This document shows, in pieces, positions 7,070 through 16,292 of a stretch of DNA of 36,607 nucleotides. Below the pieces are notes generated by a model. It was not told where the DNA came from. It searched no databases and saw only the letters and a program-made list of their open reading frames with translations. A program made the translations under genes and the position numbers. The stretch is taken from the NCBI GenBank assembly GCA_003280095.1, contig QCGA01000013.1:1-36607 (forward strand). The letters run 5' to 3'. Source of the stretch: Prochlorococcus sp. AG-363-O16. Its GTDB lineage: Bacteria > Cyanobacteriota > Cyanobacteriia > PCC-6307 > Cyanobiaceae. Numbering within the stretch: the first letter of the stretch is position 1; each line of letters begins with the position of its first letter.

Positions 7070-8005
7070 TTATTGAAGAGACCCCGCACAACTTGATCCA
7101 CTACCAGCTGTACAACCAAAACAATGACTTCCAACTCTGATTTCTTTATTTCTTAAGTTGAAATTATGACATAGCATATCTCTGAGATGTAATTTCTTAC
7201 CCGTTAAGGGAAGATCAAGTTGTTGATTAAAGTCACAATCGAATAAATGTCCCTCCCAATTTATACTTATAAGATTTTTGCACATTACGTTGTTTAAATT
7301 CATAGAATTAAATGAATTTATTAGTTTCTCGGTATAGTTGTAAAAATCCCCTTTTCGCTTTAGCTCATTAGCAAAGCGAGCTATTGGCATATTAGTAATT
7401 GTATATAGTTGATTAAAAGTAATTCCATATTTTTCAAAAAGATATATCTTGTATTTTTTTTCTAATTCGACTTGTTCGGGAGGTAGTGAAATGCCAATCG
7501 GGTTGTAAACAAGGTTAAGTTTAAGTTGTTTATCTGAAATTCCATATCCTATCTTATTTAATTTCTTGAGAGCTGATATACTTTTTTGGAAAACGCCTTT
7601 GCCTCTTTGTTGGTCTACATTCTCTTCCAGGTAGCAAGGAAGTGAAGCTACTATAGTAACGTTGTTGTCTGCCAAAAAGTAATGAAGATTTTCCATACCA
7701 GGTTCCTCTAAGATAGTCAGATTACATCTATCTATTATTTCTATGTTTTGTTTTACAGCTTCTTTAATAAGAAATAAAAATTTTGGGTGTAACTCAGGAG
7801 CTCCTCCAGTTAAATCAAGTGTTTGAACGTCTAATTTATTTACTACCTGGATTAACAAGTTTATGTTGTCCGAAGACATTTCTTCTTTTCTATTAGGTCC
7901 AGCATTTACATGACAATGAGAACAGATTTGATTACATCTATATCCGAGATTTACTTGTAGGGTGTTGAGCTTTTCTCTAGTTATAGATGGAAAGTCCCTT
8001 TGCAT
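7070..8005 (-). CDS. arsS: radical SAM protein ArsS (arsenosugar biosynthesis family)
   Basis: A 311-aa radical-SAM enzyme. The [4Fe-4S] motif CNQICSHC is Cys24, Cys28 and Cys31. TGGAPELHP (about 66-74) is the usual SAM-binding 'GGE'-like strand, and the C-terminal Cys-rich tail HCFGCTAGSGSSCAGSL matches the ArsS family (TIGR04167), implicated in building arsenosugars from methylated arsenic. Full length for the family. ArsS is normally described with the methyltransferase ArsM, and no ArsM is in the window. Marine picocyanobacteria meet arsenate at levels comparable to phosphate, so a detoxification role is plausible. The distance of 80 bp to stpA suggests separate or loose co-transcription. 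Confidence 0.85.
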   Translation of the reverse strand: MQRDFPSITREKLNTLQVNLGYRCNQICSHCHVNAGPNRKEEMSSDNINLLIQVVNKLDVQTLDLTGGAPELHPKFLFLIKEAVKQNIEIIDRCNLTILEEPGMENLHYFLADNNVTIVASLPCYLEENVDQQRGKGVFQKSISALKKLNKIGYGISDKQLKLNLVYNPIGISLPPEQVELEKKYKIYLFEKYGITFNQLYTITNMPIARFANELKRKGDFYNYTEKLINSFNSMNLNNVMCKNLISINWEGHLFDCDFNQQLDLPLTGKKLHLRDMLCHNFNLRNKEIRVGSHCFGCTAGSGSSCAGSLQ

Positions 8006-8085
8006 TTTGTAGATTTTCGATTTTTTATATTTTATACAATGTTATGATAATAATACCTTTTAATTAGGTATCTTTTTACATTCAT

Positions 8086-9312
8086 TCAGTACTTCTGTTT
8101 CCAGGAGTCTGATAGCTTGCTAAACCAGTTAATGTAAGATGATGGACCATCATGAAATAAAATATTAAATTTGAGAGGGTCTTCCGGATCAGTAATTCCA
8201 TTATATAAACTTGATTTAAAATTTGGTCTGTCTACTTCTCCAGAACTACTATCTACCAGAACAACTCTATTCTTTGTTTTATAAATTTCTCCTAGGCTTT
8301 GTACTAGATATAGGAAACCCCGATCACTACCACCTCGAAGGTATGTAGAATTTTTATTATCTCTAGATGAAGTAACAGTATCACCAACTCCGATGATCGT
8401 TGGCATGAACTCTTGAGATATCTTGCTGGTGATCAGATCAAGTAATTGATTATGAGTCTGTGGACAATTCCTTACATTGAAATCTCTGCCCAAAGGATAG
8501 AAACCATGTCTTCTTTTAACATGATGATTTAGTAGAACTAACAATCCTGCTTCTTTTATAGATCCTCTAATCATAAATTGAATATCTGTTGTTCCAGTAT
8601 CTTTCTCAGTTGCAATTTTCAATACTTCCTGATTGTTAACTATGCCTAGGTTTGGAGCTTTGTGAAGGAAGAAGGAATTTTCTAGACCTATTTTTTTTGC
8701 TTCCAAAAGAAGTTCTTGCATAATCTGTTCAACTATCTGCTGCATAATTATTTTCATCTTTATATTCCCGTTTAGATTTGAAAAAATATAGTTTAAATTG
8801 ATTGTTGGAGAAACTTGTGTATCAATTATAGATTTATTTGTCCATTCTTTAATAGTTTGGTTATCTATATCACTGAAGGTCATTTCCAGCTTTTGGGCAA
8901 GAAGTTCATACATCCTACCTGGTATTTTTTCTAAATAGGACAACTCACTATTAAGTACACCAGGATGTGTAATCTTACCGAATTTATCCTGATATTGGAC
9001 TCCTCCAGCTGCAAGTCCTGGAAGATAAAGACCATCTTTAATTGCTTTTTCTTTGCTACCAAGGCTTGTCTCAACAAGTCTATTAACTCCTCTTTTACCT
9101 CCATGTTCGCCGTTAGTTAATACAAAGAATCTTCCTTCCATATTATTTGCGGCATCCAAATATTTTGTTTCAATCCATCTATCTAGAGGATCTTTCACTA
9201 GTGGAATGCAAACCCCATCTAAGTCTTGTACAATTAGTGCATCTTCGGAAAATATAATTTCTTGGAGTAATTCATTTTTATTTAGGGAAATAGGATAGAA
9301 CTCGTTTTCCAT
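8086..9312 (-). CDS. stpA: glucosylglycerol-3-phosphate phosphatase StpA
   Basis: A 408-aa phosphatase. StpA removes phosphate from glucosylglycerol-3-phosphate, the last step of the compatible solute glucosylglycerol. Recognition rests on the block ALIVQDLDGVC (nucleophile Asp30, Asp32), FVLTNGEHGGKRGVNR, GLYLPGLAAGGVQYQ and THPGVL, which match the Synechocystis salt-tolerance phosphatase as I recall it. A later HAD-like GVGDTVTSSRDN motif (about 305-316) carries the metal-binding Asp. The ATG at 9310-9312 is preceded by AT-rich sequence. The synthase GgpS is not in the window. The GpsA-like gene starts divergently 157 bp away. Confidence 0.87.
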   Translation of the reverse strand: MENEFYPISLNKNELLQEIIFSEDALIVQDLDGVCIPLVKDPLDRWIETKYLDAANNMEGRFFVLTNGEHGGKRGVNRLVETSLGSKEKAIKDGLYLPGLAAGGVQYQDKFGKITHPGVLNSELSYLEKIPGRMYELLAQKLEMTFSDIDNQTIKEWTNKSIIDTQVSPTINLNYIFSNLNGNIKMKIIMQQIVEQIMQELLLEAKKIGLENSFFLHKAPNLGIVNNQEVLKIATEKDTGTTDIQFMIRGSIKEAGLLVLLNHHVKRRHGFYPLGRDFNVRNCPQTHNQLLDLITSKISQEFMPTIIGVGDTVTSSRDNKNSTYLRGGSDRGFLYLVQSLGEIYKTKNRVVLVDSSSGEVDRPNFKSSLYNGITDPEDPLKFNILFHDGPSSYINWFSKLSDSWKQKY

Positions 9313-9469
9313 TAGAAAAATTTATTTATATTATTCTATAGTATTTTAGGTGATTGATGAATATCTAAAGTTACGCCTAGGCTTCAGGCTCGTTGGAATT
9401 TATTGTAATAACAGGAGAAGCTATAATTACAGCGTCTTCCATATTTGTAATACGTCAAACTGGTCCTTT

Positions 9470-10987
9470 ATGAAAAACAATTTTTTTACTGATGATCTAG
9501 ATCACGAGTTAATTCGTAAACGGATCTTAGAACTGGAATCGGCGAGAATCGGTTTTTACAGTATTGGACTATATCCAGCATCCCTAGCCTATAACTGCGT
9601 GATGCAAACAGATGCTTCAAGATTGTTACTAGCACCACGGCCTAACAGGCAAATTCTAGGAGCATTCACTCAGTCTTCTCTAGAAGGAATGGATCCAAAT
9701 CATGTTAATAGGCTTACAGAACTTTCATTTCACAAGGAAGGCAATAATACCGTTCAAAATACATTGGCTGATTTAATCTTACGTTGTGAATTAGTAGTTC
9801 TTTGCTCTAATAGTAATCATATTAATGACGATATTGAATTAGCCCTGTCTCTTCAAGAAACGTTAAATCGTGATCAAGTTGTATTAGCTTGTCTTTCTGG
9901 TTCCTTTTGCCATGATAATTTCAAAAACGAATCCTACATCTTATGTGAAAGATATCCTAATCTTGCCTTTTTCTCTGGGTTCCATAGGCATGATGCATTA
10001 CGCAATCCATTAGACAGTTTTACCGCTAACTTTTGTCACCCCAATTCTCTTATTGCTTTGTTAGGATCCCACCTTTTAGATCAACTATCTCCAAATATCC
10101 AAGTGTCAGCCGGTGTTCATAATGTAGAGGCTCAATTTATAAAGGCTTCAAAAAATATCGGATCTATATTTGCCGGATTTGCCTCGAGAATTCATTGTGA
10201 TAATCCTGGACTTCTTCCTACAGTCTTAACTCTATTGCTCGAGCAATGTCTTGATCAAGCAGCTTCAGTTTCAATGTGTAGAGATTCGAGAGAAAAGTTT
10301 TATGACTCGCAACCAATTCCTCTTACTGAACTTTGTTATGGAGTTCAGAAGATAGAAGCTGCCTTAGTTAGGGATGGAGAAATGTGCAAAGTAAGAGATC
10401 ACACTTTTTCTCAATTAACTGCAGTGGTAGCAGATGTTAGAGGCAGTATGATGAAATCTAGTAATGGTAAATCCACCAGAAATTTTATAGCTGGTGAAAT
10501 TTTAGCTAATTACATGATAGAAAAAGGACATTGTCCTCCTGATATTGATCATCTATATGAAGAATGCGAAAAGAAGGGATTGAAAAAAGGAAGTTTAGAA
10601 GGTTTAAAATCTCTTAGGTATTGGCCTCAGATTGTTTCTAAATATAATTTACCTTTACATGATTGCTCTATGGCAAATCTGTTATATATTTCTATTTTTG
10701 GAACTCATGAGGAAAAAGAGACGGCTTATAAGGTGATGATTCAAAGTAGAGATCTTACGAATTATTGTCAAGAGTCGGTCAAGCCAAATAAGAACAAAAC
10801 TTATTCTGGTGCATTGAATGATTTGATTAATAAGGAGAATCAGGATTTATTTGTTAATGTGGTAGAACAGCAAAACTATCTAAATAGAATTGATCAAATA
10901 ATGACCAATTCTAATCTTATACCAACTACTTCCTCCTCAATATCTAATCCGATAAAGATCATCGATATTATAGAAAACTATTTCTGA
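9470..10987 (+). CDS. GpsA-like (glycerol-3-phosphate dehydrogenase-like) protein
   Basis: A 505-aa protein taken from ATG 9470. The frame is open back to 9350 but that stretch looks non-coding. I think it is a distant relative of NAD-dependent glycerol-3-phosphate dehydrogenase. It has an N-terminal Rossmann-like strand (IGFYSIGLYPASLA, 27-40), a CELVVLCSNS strand like the 'advvv.avPs' of GpsA, LSGSFCHDNF resembling 'SGPsFA.E', and HNVEAQFIKASKNIGSIFAGFASR like the GpsA helix containing KN. The glycine loop is degenerate (first and third glycines lost, Ser/Pro instead), so cofactor binding may be altered. A long extra C-terminus (about 320-505) is unlike GpsA. Divergence from stpA suggests a link to glucosylglycerol supply or regulation. 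Both family and role are inference. Confidence 0.55.
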   Translation: MKNNFFTDDLDHELIRKRILELESARIGFYSIGLYPASLAYNCVMQTDASRLLLAPRPNRQILGAFTQSSLEGMDPNHVNRLTELSFHKEGNNTVQNTLADLILRCELVVLCSNSNHINDDIELALSLQETLNRDQVVLACLSGSFCHDNFKNESYILCERYPNLAFFSGFHRHDALRNPLDSFTANFCHPNSLIALLGSHLLDQLSPNIQVSAGVHNVEAQFIKASKNIGSIFAGFASRIHCDNPGLLPTVLTLLLEQCLDQAASVSMCRDSREKFYDSQPIPLTELCYGVQKIEAALVRDGEMCKVRDHTFSQLTAVVADVRGSMMKSSNGKSTRNFIAGEILANYMIEKGHCPPDIDHLYEECEKKGLKKGSLEGLKSLRYWPQIVSKYNLPLHDCSMANLLYISIFGTHEEKETAYKVMIQSRDLTNYCQESVKPNKNKTYSGALNDLINKENQDLFVNVVEQQNYLNRIDQIMTNSNLIPTTSSSISNPIKIIDIIENYF

Positions 10988-11031
10988 ATAGAAAATCCTG
11001 ATCTTTAAAGATTTTTTTAGTTAATGTTTTT

Positions 11032-13770
11032 CTATTCTAATTTGATTATTTTATTTGCAATCGCTTGGTAAGGATCTGGATTACAACTTAATATAATTAG
11101 TTGCAATCCAGAATCTGCAGCTTTTAGAATCATTTGTAATACAGAATTGATTCGTCCTGGATCAGTATTTGTAAATGCATCGTCGAATATTATGGGGAGC
11201 GAATTATCATAATCTTGTTTGTGAACATCTGCCATTGAAAGTAAAATAGCTGCATTCAGCTGTTCCTTCATTCCTATACTTAAGTCATTAAAATTTATCA
11301 AACTACTATTTTGTTTCAACCCTAGGTTTGTAAAACCATTAGATTGATCGAAGTCAAAATAACAATTTTGATCATTGTTATTTACTATAGGCTTAAGATA
11401 ATTAGTTATAGCTTGACTAATTGGTTTGCTGTATTTATTTGAGTAGTCTAGTTGGGCTTCTTTAAAAAGCTTCAAAAGTTCGATTCTAGCTTTTAAAAGA
11501 TTAGTCATATTATTATATTCTGTTTTCGACTGTTCAAGATTTTGAATAGCTTGTTCTAGTTCAGAATATGGATCTCTCTCTGAAATAGTAAAACTTCTTT
11601 CTTTCAGAATACCTTGACTAATACTCAGTTCTTGAAGCTTATTGTTAGTTCTTTCAATTTCTAACTTTATCTTGTTTATCTCCGTAGAGATTAGGTTAGA
11701 ATCATACACATTCATTGCTGATTGTAATGATTTTTTTTGCTTAGAAAGTGCAACTATCTTTGCCTTGATTTCATTAATTTGGGTTGAGACCGATTCTTCT
11801 GAGCCAAAGTTATGAATTAAATTCTCTTTCTCTTCATGGATATATTTTTGTTCAGAACTGTTTACTTTAACTTCAGAGATCAATTCGGATATCCTTCTTT
11901 GCATGTTTTCTCTTAGATTTTCGAATTTGCTGTTCTCCAATTGAAGTGTTTCAATTTTGTTTCTGAGAGTCTTGAATATTTCTCTGTATGATTCAAGGCA
12001 TAGTTCTATTTTAGGGATTTGTTCAGGATAAAGTTTTCCTTCGTTAGAGAATTCTTGAATGAAATTTGATAATGTTTCTTCTTTTAGTTTAATTTCTTTA
12101 TTTAATATATCTAATGTTGTGTTTTTTAGATCAGTATTGTTAGTCTCTATTTCTAGTTTGGACTCTTTAATCATACTTATTTTTTCTTTCAGCATTTTTA
12201 ATTCTGTAGATACAACAAGTTTTCTCTTGTAAATTTCTTGTAGTTGAAAAATATCAGAAACATTATATTTATGTAGTATTCGATTATACTTTGTAGTCAG
12301 ATTATGCTTCAGGTTATTTATCTCATTTAGATCTATACAATTTTTATTATGAACAAACAACTTGGTATCATCATCAATTAGTATTTCGGCTCTTTCAATA
12401 AAGTCATATATTTCTCCTTCTTTGAATATACTACCATTTATAGATACTTTATTTCTACTTCTCTCTAAATATATTTGTATTGATGAAGATTTAATTTTAC
12501 CTTCTAAAGACTTTAACTCTCTTTTTATATCATATAATAGTTCTACTTCTTCTTCTTTTAAATCTTTTACATATTTTTCTTCTTGTACTAATCCTTGGCA
12601 TTTACTAGTAAGAGCTTTTTCCTGACTTTCCAGTTTGTTTAGCTTATCCTTGTCGTAAATTAATTTTAGCAATTCTAATATCTCTTTTAATTTGATCCCT
12701 TTGTTTTCAAGTTCATCTAGTTTTGTTTGATTGTTATCTTTGTTATTTGAATTCAATTTGATTTTTTTATTAATATCTGCCAGATCTAATTCTAAATGAT
12801 TAAGCGACCTCTCGTTTTCTTCCAATTCCTTGCTTTTAGCTTTTTTTTGTTCTTTTAAAGAATTAAGTCTTGAATGAAATTTCCTTTTTTCCTTAAGACC
12901 TTTAATGCAAAGTTCAATTTTGTTTGTTAAAGTCTTAATTTGCTCATTATTTTTGGCACTTTCAAATTTTTTTGACTGTAGTTCATCTAGTTTATTTGTT
13001 AGTAAAGGTTGTATTTGACTTTTGATATCTAGTATTTGCTTTTCTATTGAGTCTAGCTCAGAATTACTCTCCTCTAACGATTTTATTGCCTCTTTGGTCT
13101 CCGTCAAAAACTGCTCTGATTTGAGAAACTTTTGTTGGTATGTCCATAACTCAGAATTGCGTTTAATACCCCTGCTAGTATAGTTATCATCAATTAGGAT
13201 TTCTAGATTTCTAATTATTTTCTGATCAGCAGCAGATTGTACTAATTTTTCCGATTTTTTTTCAAGTACATTTACCAAGCCTTCAAGATTATAGTATTCA
13301 GTTCCTAATTCGAGTATATTCCTACTTGACAAACCCTGAAATATCCAAAGATGCGACCATCTTTTTGGCAATAAGTTATTTGCTTTCCGACTTCCAACGA
13401 TCTCATTAACTTTCAGTAGTTCAGCTAATAGATCTTCAGCTGCAGCTCCATTATATTCTTTTGTAGTATTTCCGTAAATCCTAGTTGTTCCACTTTGTCC
13501 GCTAAAACGCTTACTTAAATTCCATATTTGTCCTTGTGCATCGAATTCAATTTCTACTAGTGGATTTCCTATGTGAAATTTAGATCTTAATTTTTCAGAT
13601 ATTAAGCCAGTAGAATTTGACTTTAGAAAGAGTACTCGATGCATAGCCTCAACTATTGTACTTTTACCGCTTTCGTTTGGTCCATGTATTAATGTTATTT
13701 TTGGATCGAAGTCTATATTGACAAGCTTATGCCGTCGTGTATTCTCGATTTTGCACTTAATAAGTTTCAT
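11032..13770 (-). CDS. SbcC/Rad50-like SMC ATPase without zinc hook
   Basis: A 912-aa SMC-type ATPase. Walker A is GPNESGKST (30-38). The C-terminal half-domain has the signature LSIGMKEQLNAA (about 830) and Walker B LPIIFDDAFTNTD (about 858-870). Between them two long charged coiled-coil arms (about 200-425 and 480-770) flank a short beta-rich segment (about 428-475: KVSINGSIFKEGEIYDF ... ILIDDDTKLFVHN). Rad50 and SbcC normally have a CxxC zinc hook here; the protein has only seven scattered cysteines and no CxxC. This fits the YhaN-like/COG4717 branch. It abuts the nuclease gene upstream with zero spacing, so the two form one unit. Very AT-rich with many ATA codons. Confidence 0.8.
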   Translation of the reverse strand: MKLIKCKIENTRRHKLVNIDFDPKITLIHGPNESGKSTIVEAMHRVLFLKSNSTGLISEKLRSKFHIGNPLVEIEFDAQGQIWNLSKRFSGQSGTTRIYGNTTKEYNGAAAEDLLAELLKVNEIVGSRKANNLLPKRWSHLWIFQGLSSRNILELGTEYYNLEGLVNVLEKKSEKLVQSAADQKIIRNLEILIDDNYTSRGIKRNSELWTYQQKFLKSEQFLTETKEAIKSLEESNSELDSIEKQILDIKSQIQPLLTNKLDELQSKKFESAKNNEQIKTLTNKIELCIKGLKEKRKFHSRLNSLKEQKKAKSKELEENERSLNHLELDLADINKKIKLNSNNKDNNQTKLDELENKGIKLKEILELLKLIYDKDKLNKLESQEKALTSKCQGLVQEEKYVKDLKEEEVELLYDIKRELKSLEGKIKSSSIQIYLERSRNKVSINGSIFKEGEIYDFIERAEILIDDDTKLFVHNKNCIDLNEINNLKHNLTTKYNRILHKYNVSDIFQLQEIYKRKLVVSTELKMLKEKISMIKESKLEIETNNTDLKNTTLDILNKEIKLKEETLSNFIQEFSNEGKLYPEQIPKIELCLESYREIFKTLRNKIETLQLENSKFENLRENMQRRISELISEVKVNSSEQKYIHEEKENLIHNFGSEESVSTQINEIKAKIVALSKQKKSLQSAMNVYDSNLISTEINKIKLEIERTNNKLQELSISQGILKERSFTISERDPYSELEQAIQNLEQSKTEYNNMTNLLKARIELLKLFKEAQLDYSNKYSKPISQAITNYLKPIVNNNDQNCYFDFDQSNGFTNLGLKQNSSLINFNDLSIGMKEQLNAAILLSMADVHKQDYDNSLPIIFDDAFTNTDPGRINSVLQMILKAADSGLQLIILSCNPDPYQAIANKIIKLE

Positions 13771-14988
13771 TTACTTTGTTAGTTCAGTACATAACCTATT
13801 CAATTCGCTTAAGCATAATATTCGTAATTCCTCATCATCTAAGTCTTTATCCTTGATTTCTATTTGTTCATACTCTTTTATTTTATTAAACAAACTTTCA
13901 GCTATAATACTTATAAGTGGATCATTAGGCCTATCTATTAATCCTTCAATTTCTTCTTCATTAGGTTTACATAAGCATTTTCCTTTGACTCTTAGATGAA
14001 GTAGGTTCTGTGTTAATTCCTTGATCATTAAATCGTAATAATTAAATTGACTTAAATTTAATTGTCCATTTACTTCGAGTCTTAGCAAATCTCGATTTAT
14101 ACGGGATTTAGTTATAGTTTCGATATTTTGCTTAAGTTTGTCTAAGTCATTATTAGAATTCAAATTAATCTTTATGTTATGCCAATATAATTGTGATGTT
14201 TTTATGTGTTTTACTTTTGGTACTTGATTACGATTGCAATCTACAATTAAAACTTGTCCTCTTTTTTCATTGTCGTTTCTAGAGAACCTATCTGGTTCTG
14301 GAGTACCTGAGTACCATGATTTGTTGTTAATTCTTTTCATACTATGCCAATCTCCTAACGCAAAATAATCTATATGATTACAATTGATCTCATCAAAATC
14401 TATTTTGTTATTTTGATTATGATTATTTTCCCGTCCAGAATTGTCATAGTCTTTACTAGCAAATCCCACAACTGAACCATGAGCTATAACTATTCTTGGC
14501 TTCTCATTAGTATAATTATTCCATTCAATATTCTTTATCCACGAAGTAGGACTTTTGCAATCTCTTTGACGAGTTAGAGGGCATGGTATTAGTATAGCAT
14601 TGTCAATTTCCATGATTTTTTCTTCATTAAGTACAGCGATGTTAGGCGAGCGTTTCTGTATATTTGTTATCACCTCTTTTTTTCTCCACAGACCTCCGCA
14701 CCCTCCATGGTCATGATTACCAGGAATTATAAATACGTTACAGTTGAAACTTCTTATAATTTCTAAAGTTTCAAGTATAATTGATTGCTTAACTGTATTT
14801 GAGTCAAACAAATCTCCTGCTATTAGAACGAATTCGATATCTTCTCCAAGTATTATATCTGAAATTCTCCTCACCGAGTTTAATCTTTCTTGTTGAATTC
14901 TAAATCGTTTTTGCTGATCAACCACATTTTTAAACGGCTTTCCGATTTGCCAATCAGCTGTATGGAGGAACTTTACCAAGATCTTCAA
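13771..14988 (-). CDS. SbcD/Mre11-like DNA repair nuclease
   Basis: A 405-aa calcineurin-like metallophosphoesterase of the Mre11/SbcD group. Metal-binding motifs in order are HTADWQIG (His9, Asp12), AGDLFD (58-62, Asp59), GNHDH (90-94), IAHGS (about 169) and LGDWHS (about 213). The capping end is short and low-complexity (Asn-rich loop about 185-200, NSGRENNHNQNNK). HTADWQIGKPF and RLNSVRRI resemble the YhaO branch rather than E. coli SbcD. The stop TAA (13771-13773) directly abuts the ATG of the ATPase, so translation is probably coupled. Together they should form a DNA-end processing nuclease-ATPase. Confidence 0.82.
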   Translation of the reverse strand: MKILVKFLHTADWQIGKPFKNVVDQQKRFRIQQERLNSVRRISDIILGEDIEFVLIAGDLFDSNTVKQSIILETLEIIRSFNCNVFIIPGNHDHGGCGGLWRKKEVITNIQKRSPNIAVLNEEKIMEIDNAILIPCPLTRQRDCKSPTSWIKNIEWNNYTNEKPRIVIAHGSVVGFASKDYDNSGRENNHNQNNKIDFDEINCNHIDYFALGDWHSMKRINNKSWYSGTPEPDRFSRNDNEKRGQVLIVDCNRNQVPKVKHIKTSQLYWHNIKINLNSNNDLDKLKQNIETITKSRINRDLLRLEVNGQLNLSQFNYYDLMIKELTQNLLHLRVKGKCLCKPNEEEIEGLIDRPNDPLISIIAESLFNKIKEYEQIEIKDKDLDDEELRILCLSELNRLCTELTK

Positions 14989-15149
14989 ATTATTTAATTC
15001 ACATATTGACTCAGTTTCTTAGGTTTTGCACGTTTTTAATATGAGTCTTATTACTTTTCCTATTATTTGATTATTTCAACTTTTGTCGTTAATACTTGCA
15101 ATTTCTCTTAAGCTACATTAATAATAGGAAGGAATGTTGATACTGAAGT

Positions 15150-16292
15150 TTGCGAACCAAACTGACAATAGCTGATATAACTGAAATTGCAGCAGAATAT
15201 TGTCCTATTTCGCAGATCAACAGCATAGTTAAAGTACATTCTGGCAACGTTAATGATACGTTTATAGTTCATATTAATCACACTTGCCATATCAAATCTT
15301 TTGTACTGCAAAGAATTAATACAGATATCTTTCAGTCGCCTGAGAAAATTATCAAGAATTATCTTTTTATGCTTGATCACATCCACAACAAAGGTTTAAC
15401 ATCTTCCATTAGTAATGTATATAAGAACTTCATTTTTCCGAAAATCCTTTTCACATTAAATGGAACTCTCCCTTTTTTCATTCGAGACAACTCGTTCTGG
15501 AGAGCGACGGAATACATTTCTACACCCAGAGGATTTACAACAAGTATTAATCTCACTATTGCTAATAATATCGGAGAAATTTTATCATACTTTCATTCAT
15601 TAGTCCAAGATTTACCATTGGATAGATTGTACTTGGTAATGCCTAACTTTCATGATTTAAGTTATTCATTGAATCAACTTGATCTTAGCATCAACAAGCT
15701 AGATAATTCATGTAAATTGCATAATTGTCCAATTATAGATTTAATCCTCGAACAAATAGCAAAGCTTCGACCTGATATGACCATTTTAGAAACAGCCCGT
15801 CAAACAGGAGAACTACAGTTGTCCCCTATTCATGGAGATCCGAAGATAGACAATATTTTAATCGATAAATTTACTCTCAAGCCCGTAGCCTTGATCGACT
15901 TTGATACTTTTATGCCTGGACTCCCTCATTATGACTTTGGAGACTGTCTTCGTTCGATTTGTAACCTTTCTGGAGAAAATACTAGAAAAATTCATTCTGT
16001 CTACTTTGATATCAATATCCTAGAATCTTTCTTGAAAGGCTATTTCAAATACAATTTACCTAACCTTAGTAAACAAGATTTTTATTATTTACCCTATAGT
16101 CTACGAGTTATTACATTTGAGTTAGGAGTTAGATTCCTCACAGATCATATAGATGGTGATGTTTATTTTCATAGTTCTTACCTTAATCAGAATCTTTTTA
16201 GGTCAGCAGTTCAATTCAAGTTGTTAACATCTATAGACAGTCAATGGAATTCTATATCAACATTATTTAACCGGTTCAATCCTTACTTATGA
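15150..16292 (+). CDS. N-acetylhexosamine 1-kinase-like (NahK-type) APH-fold kinase
   Basis: A 380-aa kinase of the aminoglycoside-phosphotransferase fold, most like Bifidobacterium NahK, which makes GlcNAc-1-P/GalNAc-1-P. Shared landmarks: SGNVNDTFIV (31-40) at the nucleotide loop, FVLQRINTDIF (51-61), catalytic IHGDPKIDNILID (His228, Asp230, Asn235), IDFDTFMPG (metal Asp250/252), YDFGDCLRS, and the C-terminal ELGVRFLTDHIDGDVYF. The exact sugar is not provable from motifs; MurNAc/GlcNAc kinases (AmgK) share the fold. TTG start at 15150 has no good SD. The stop overlaps the next start by 4 nt, coupling it to a lytic transglycosylase, which suggests salvage of wall or chitin amino sugars. Confidence 0.78.
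   Translation: MRTKLTIADITEIAAEYCPISQINSIVKVHSGNVNDTFIVHINHTCHIKSFVLQRINTDIFQSPEKIIKNYLFMLDHIHNKGLTSSISNVYKNFIFPKILFTLNGTLPFFIRDNSFWRATEYISTPRGFTTSINLTIANNIGEILSYFHSLVQDLPLDRLYLVMPNFHDLSYSLNQLDLSINKLDNSCKLHNCPIIDLILEQIAKLRPDMTILETARQTGELQLSPIHGDPKIDNILIDKFTLKPVALIDFDTFMPGLPHYDFGDCLRSICNLSGENTRKIHSVYFDINILESFLKGYFKYNLPNLSKQDFYYLPYSLRVITFELGVRFLTDHIDGDVYFHSSYLNQNLFRSAVQFKLLTSIDSQWNSISTLFNRFNPYL

Noticed and set aside
11001-11012. Palindrome between the convergent GpsA-like and SbcC-like genes, followed by T-run
   Set aside because: The palindrome leaves no loop of normal size, so the stem would be only about four pairs; not a convincing terminator.
15108-15386. 92-codon minus-strand frame
   Set aside because: It overlaps the well-supported NahK-type kinase in antisense and has no domain.
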